Assembly: GCF_004365705.1 (NCBI RefSeq)
Contig: NZ_SOBN01000001.1
Span: 310,001-374,000, forward strand
Origin: Streptomyces sp. 846.5
GTDB lineage: Bacteria > Actinomycetota > Actinomycetes > Streptomycetales > Streptomycetaceae
Reading direction: 5' to 3'
DNA length: 64,000 nt
Below are positions 63,160-64,000 of this stretch, in pieces. The notes under the pieces were generated by a model that was given only the letters and a program-made list of their open reading frames with translations, was not told where the DNA came from and made no database searches. The first letter of the stretch is position 1; each line of letters starts with the position of its first letter. The position numbers were made by a program, and so were the translations under genes.

Positions 63160-63820
63160 ATGCCCCGCGCGTCACAGACGGTCGACGAGTACTGGGACAC
63201 CTACAAGCCCACCGCGGAGGTGAAGCCTCTGCCCCGGACGTGACGCTCTTCGAGTGGACACAGCACGGCCACAGCCCGGGCGCCGAATGGCTGGGCAGAC
63301 CGGCGACTGCCCTGGAGCTTGGTGCCGCGGAGTGCAGGGAAGCAGTTCACCTGGCGCGGCTCGGCGTCCACGTCACTGCCCTGGACTTCTCCACCGCGCA
63401 GGTCGAAAGGGCCCGTGCCTGGTGGGAGGGCACCCCGAACCTGGACATCGTGCGGGCCGAGGCCTGCTGGTACCTGGAACGGGCCGAGCAGCGCTGGGAC
63501 GCGATCTACTCCGTATGGGGTGCGGCCTGGTTCACCGACCCCGAACAGCTCTTCCCCCTCGTCCACCGGAGTCTCAACCCCGGCGGCGTCTTCGCCTTCG
63601 CCCACGCCGAGCCCCTGGAAGGCCTCTACGGCCCCGAGGGCATGTACGGCAACGGCTTCAACGGCCGAAAGCTCACCGTCATGCGCTGGTCCCACTCCCC
63701 CGCACAGTGGGCCGACCTCCTCAAACGCCACGGCTTCACCGGCATCGCGACATCCTCGACGCCCCCGACCCCCGCGACGTCGGCACCCTCATGGTCCGCG
63801 CCTACGCGCCGACCCAGTAG
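63160..63820 (+). pseudogene. SAM-dependent methyltransferase broken by two frameshifts
   Basis: Three frames together give one class-I methyltransferase of about 220 residues. Frame A from ATG 63160 gives MPRASQTVDEYWDTYKPTAE and would stop at 63243; frame B takes over near 63225 (APDVTLFEW) and contains the SAM motif ATALELGAAECREAVHLARLGVHVTALDFS, SVWGAAWFTDPEQLFPLV and LKRHGFTGI; frame C takes over near 63750 and gives the natural end DILDAPDPRDVGTLMVRAYAPTQ. Two indels are needed, so it is a recent pseudogene or has assembly errors. Confidence 0.72.
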
Positions 63821-63871
63821 TCACATCGGTCATGTGACGCTCCCACCGCCGCGCGGCACGGTCTCTTGAGG

Positions 63872-64000
63872 TCAGAAGCCGAAGTCCGTCAGGCCCGGGT
63901 GGTCGTCGGGGCGACGCCCCAAGGGCCAGTGGTACTTGCGCTCCGACTCCTGGATCGGCAGGTCGTTGATGCTCGCGTGCCGTGCTCGCATCAGGCCCTG
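63872..64000 (-). CDS. Unknown protein, C-terminal 42 residues (partial)
   Basis: The frame enters from the right edge and ends with [41 protein letters not shown]. It looks like a conserved protein C-terminus, with coding-like codon use, but the family is not recognised. Confidence 0.5.
   Translation of the reverse strand, partial: QGLMRARHASINDLPIQESERKYHWPLGRRPDDHPGLTDFGF

Overview
The window is very GC-rich, with strong third-position G/C bias, many GTG starts, Streptomyces-style inverted-repeat terminators without long T tracts, secreted proteins with Ala/Pro-rich linkers, and dense small regulators (TetR, MarR, LysR, LacI, GntR, XRE, HxlR, ECF sigma). This fits a chromosomal segment of an actinomycete of the Streptomyces/Kitasatospora/Streptacidiphilus type. 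No rRNA, tRNA, CRISPR array, transposase or phage gene was found.

Layout. 0-12.7 kb: mixed accessory metabolism: DeoR regulator, DedA and other membrane proteins, secreted amidase-like protein, hydrolase, acetyltransferase, an aldo/keto reductase-alcohol dehydrogenase pair facing an XRE regulator, a TetR gene, a deletion scar in which a class-V aminotransferase and a divergent LysR gene have both lost their 5' ends (about 9.78 kb), a quinone-reductase-like gene, and a YciO/Sua5 protein. 12.9-20 kb: envelope and redox block: ferric-reductase-like flavoprotein plus FMN-binding protein, TerD-vWA protein, a two-component system, two exported proteins. 20-44 kb: a large cyclitol (myo-inositol) catabolic island. 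Two tandem GntR paralogues precede iolC, a Cgl0158-type aldolase, iolB, iolD, iolA, an iolE-like gene, a CUT2-type sugar ABC transporter, two Gfo/Idh/MocA dehydrogenases and a VOC protein. A first LacI gene faces a phytanoyl-CoA-dioxygenase-like oxygenase, an SDR and two more Gfo/Idh/MocA genes. A second LacI gene faces an isomerase and a fifth Gfo/Idh/MocA gene, with two matching operators between them. 44-47.5 kb: secreted lytic transglycosylase with a long leader, a second-type gap gene, a GlxA-type regulator. 47.5-64 kb: many small regulator-target pairs (ECF sigma/SDR, two MarR genes sharing repeated operators, SnoaL/TetR, TetR with two SDRs, EamA exporter/LysR, MarR/NmrA, quinone reductase/HxlR), a stand-alone infA (IF-1) coupled to an acetyltransferase, an SOS-box-controlled small gene, and a methyltransferase broken by two frameshifts.

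How the genes work together: the central island should import a cyclitol (SBP-permease-ATPase), oxidise it (IolG-type dehydrogenases), dehydrate it (IolE-like), open the ring (IolD), isomerise (IolB), phosphorylate (IolC), cleave (Cgl0158-type aldolase) and convert malonate semialdehyde to acetyl-CoA (IolA). The two LacI-controlled side modules with extra dehydrogenases, an oxygenase and isomerases suggest that derivatives or stereoisomers of inositol are funnelled into the same trunk pathway; this last point is inference.
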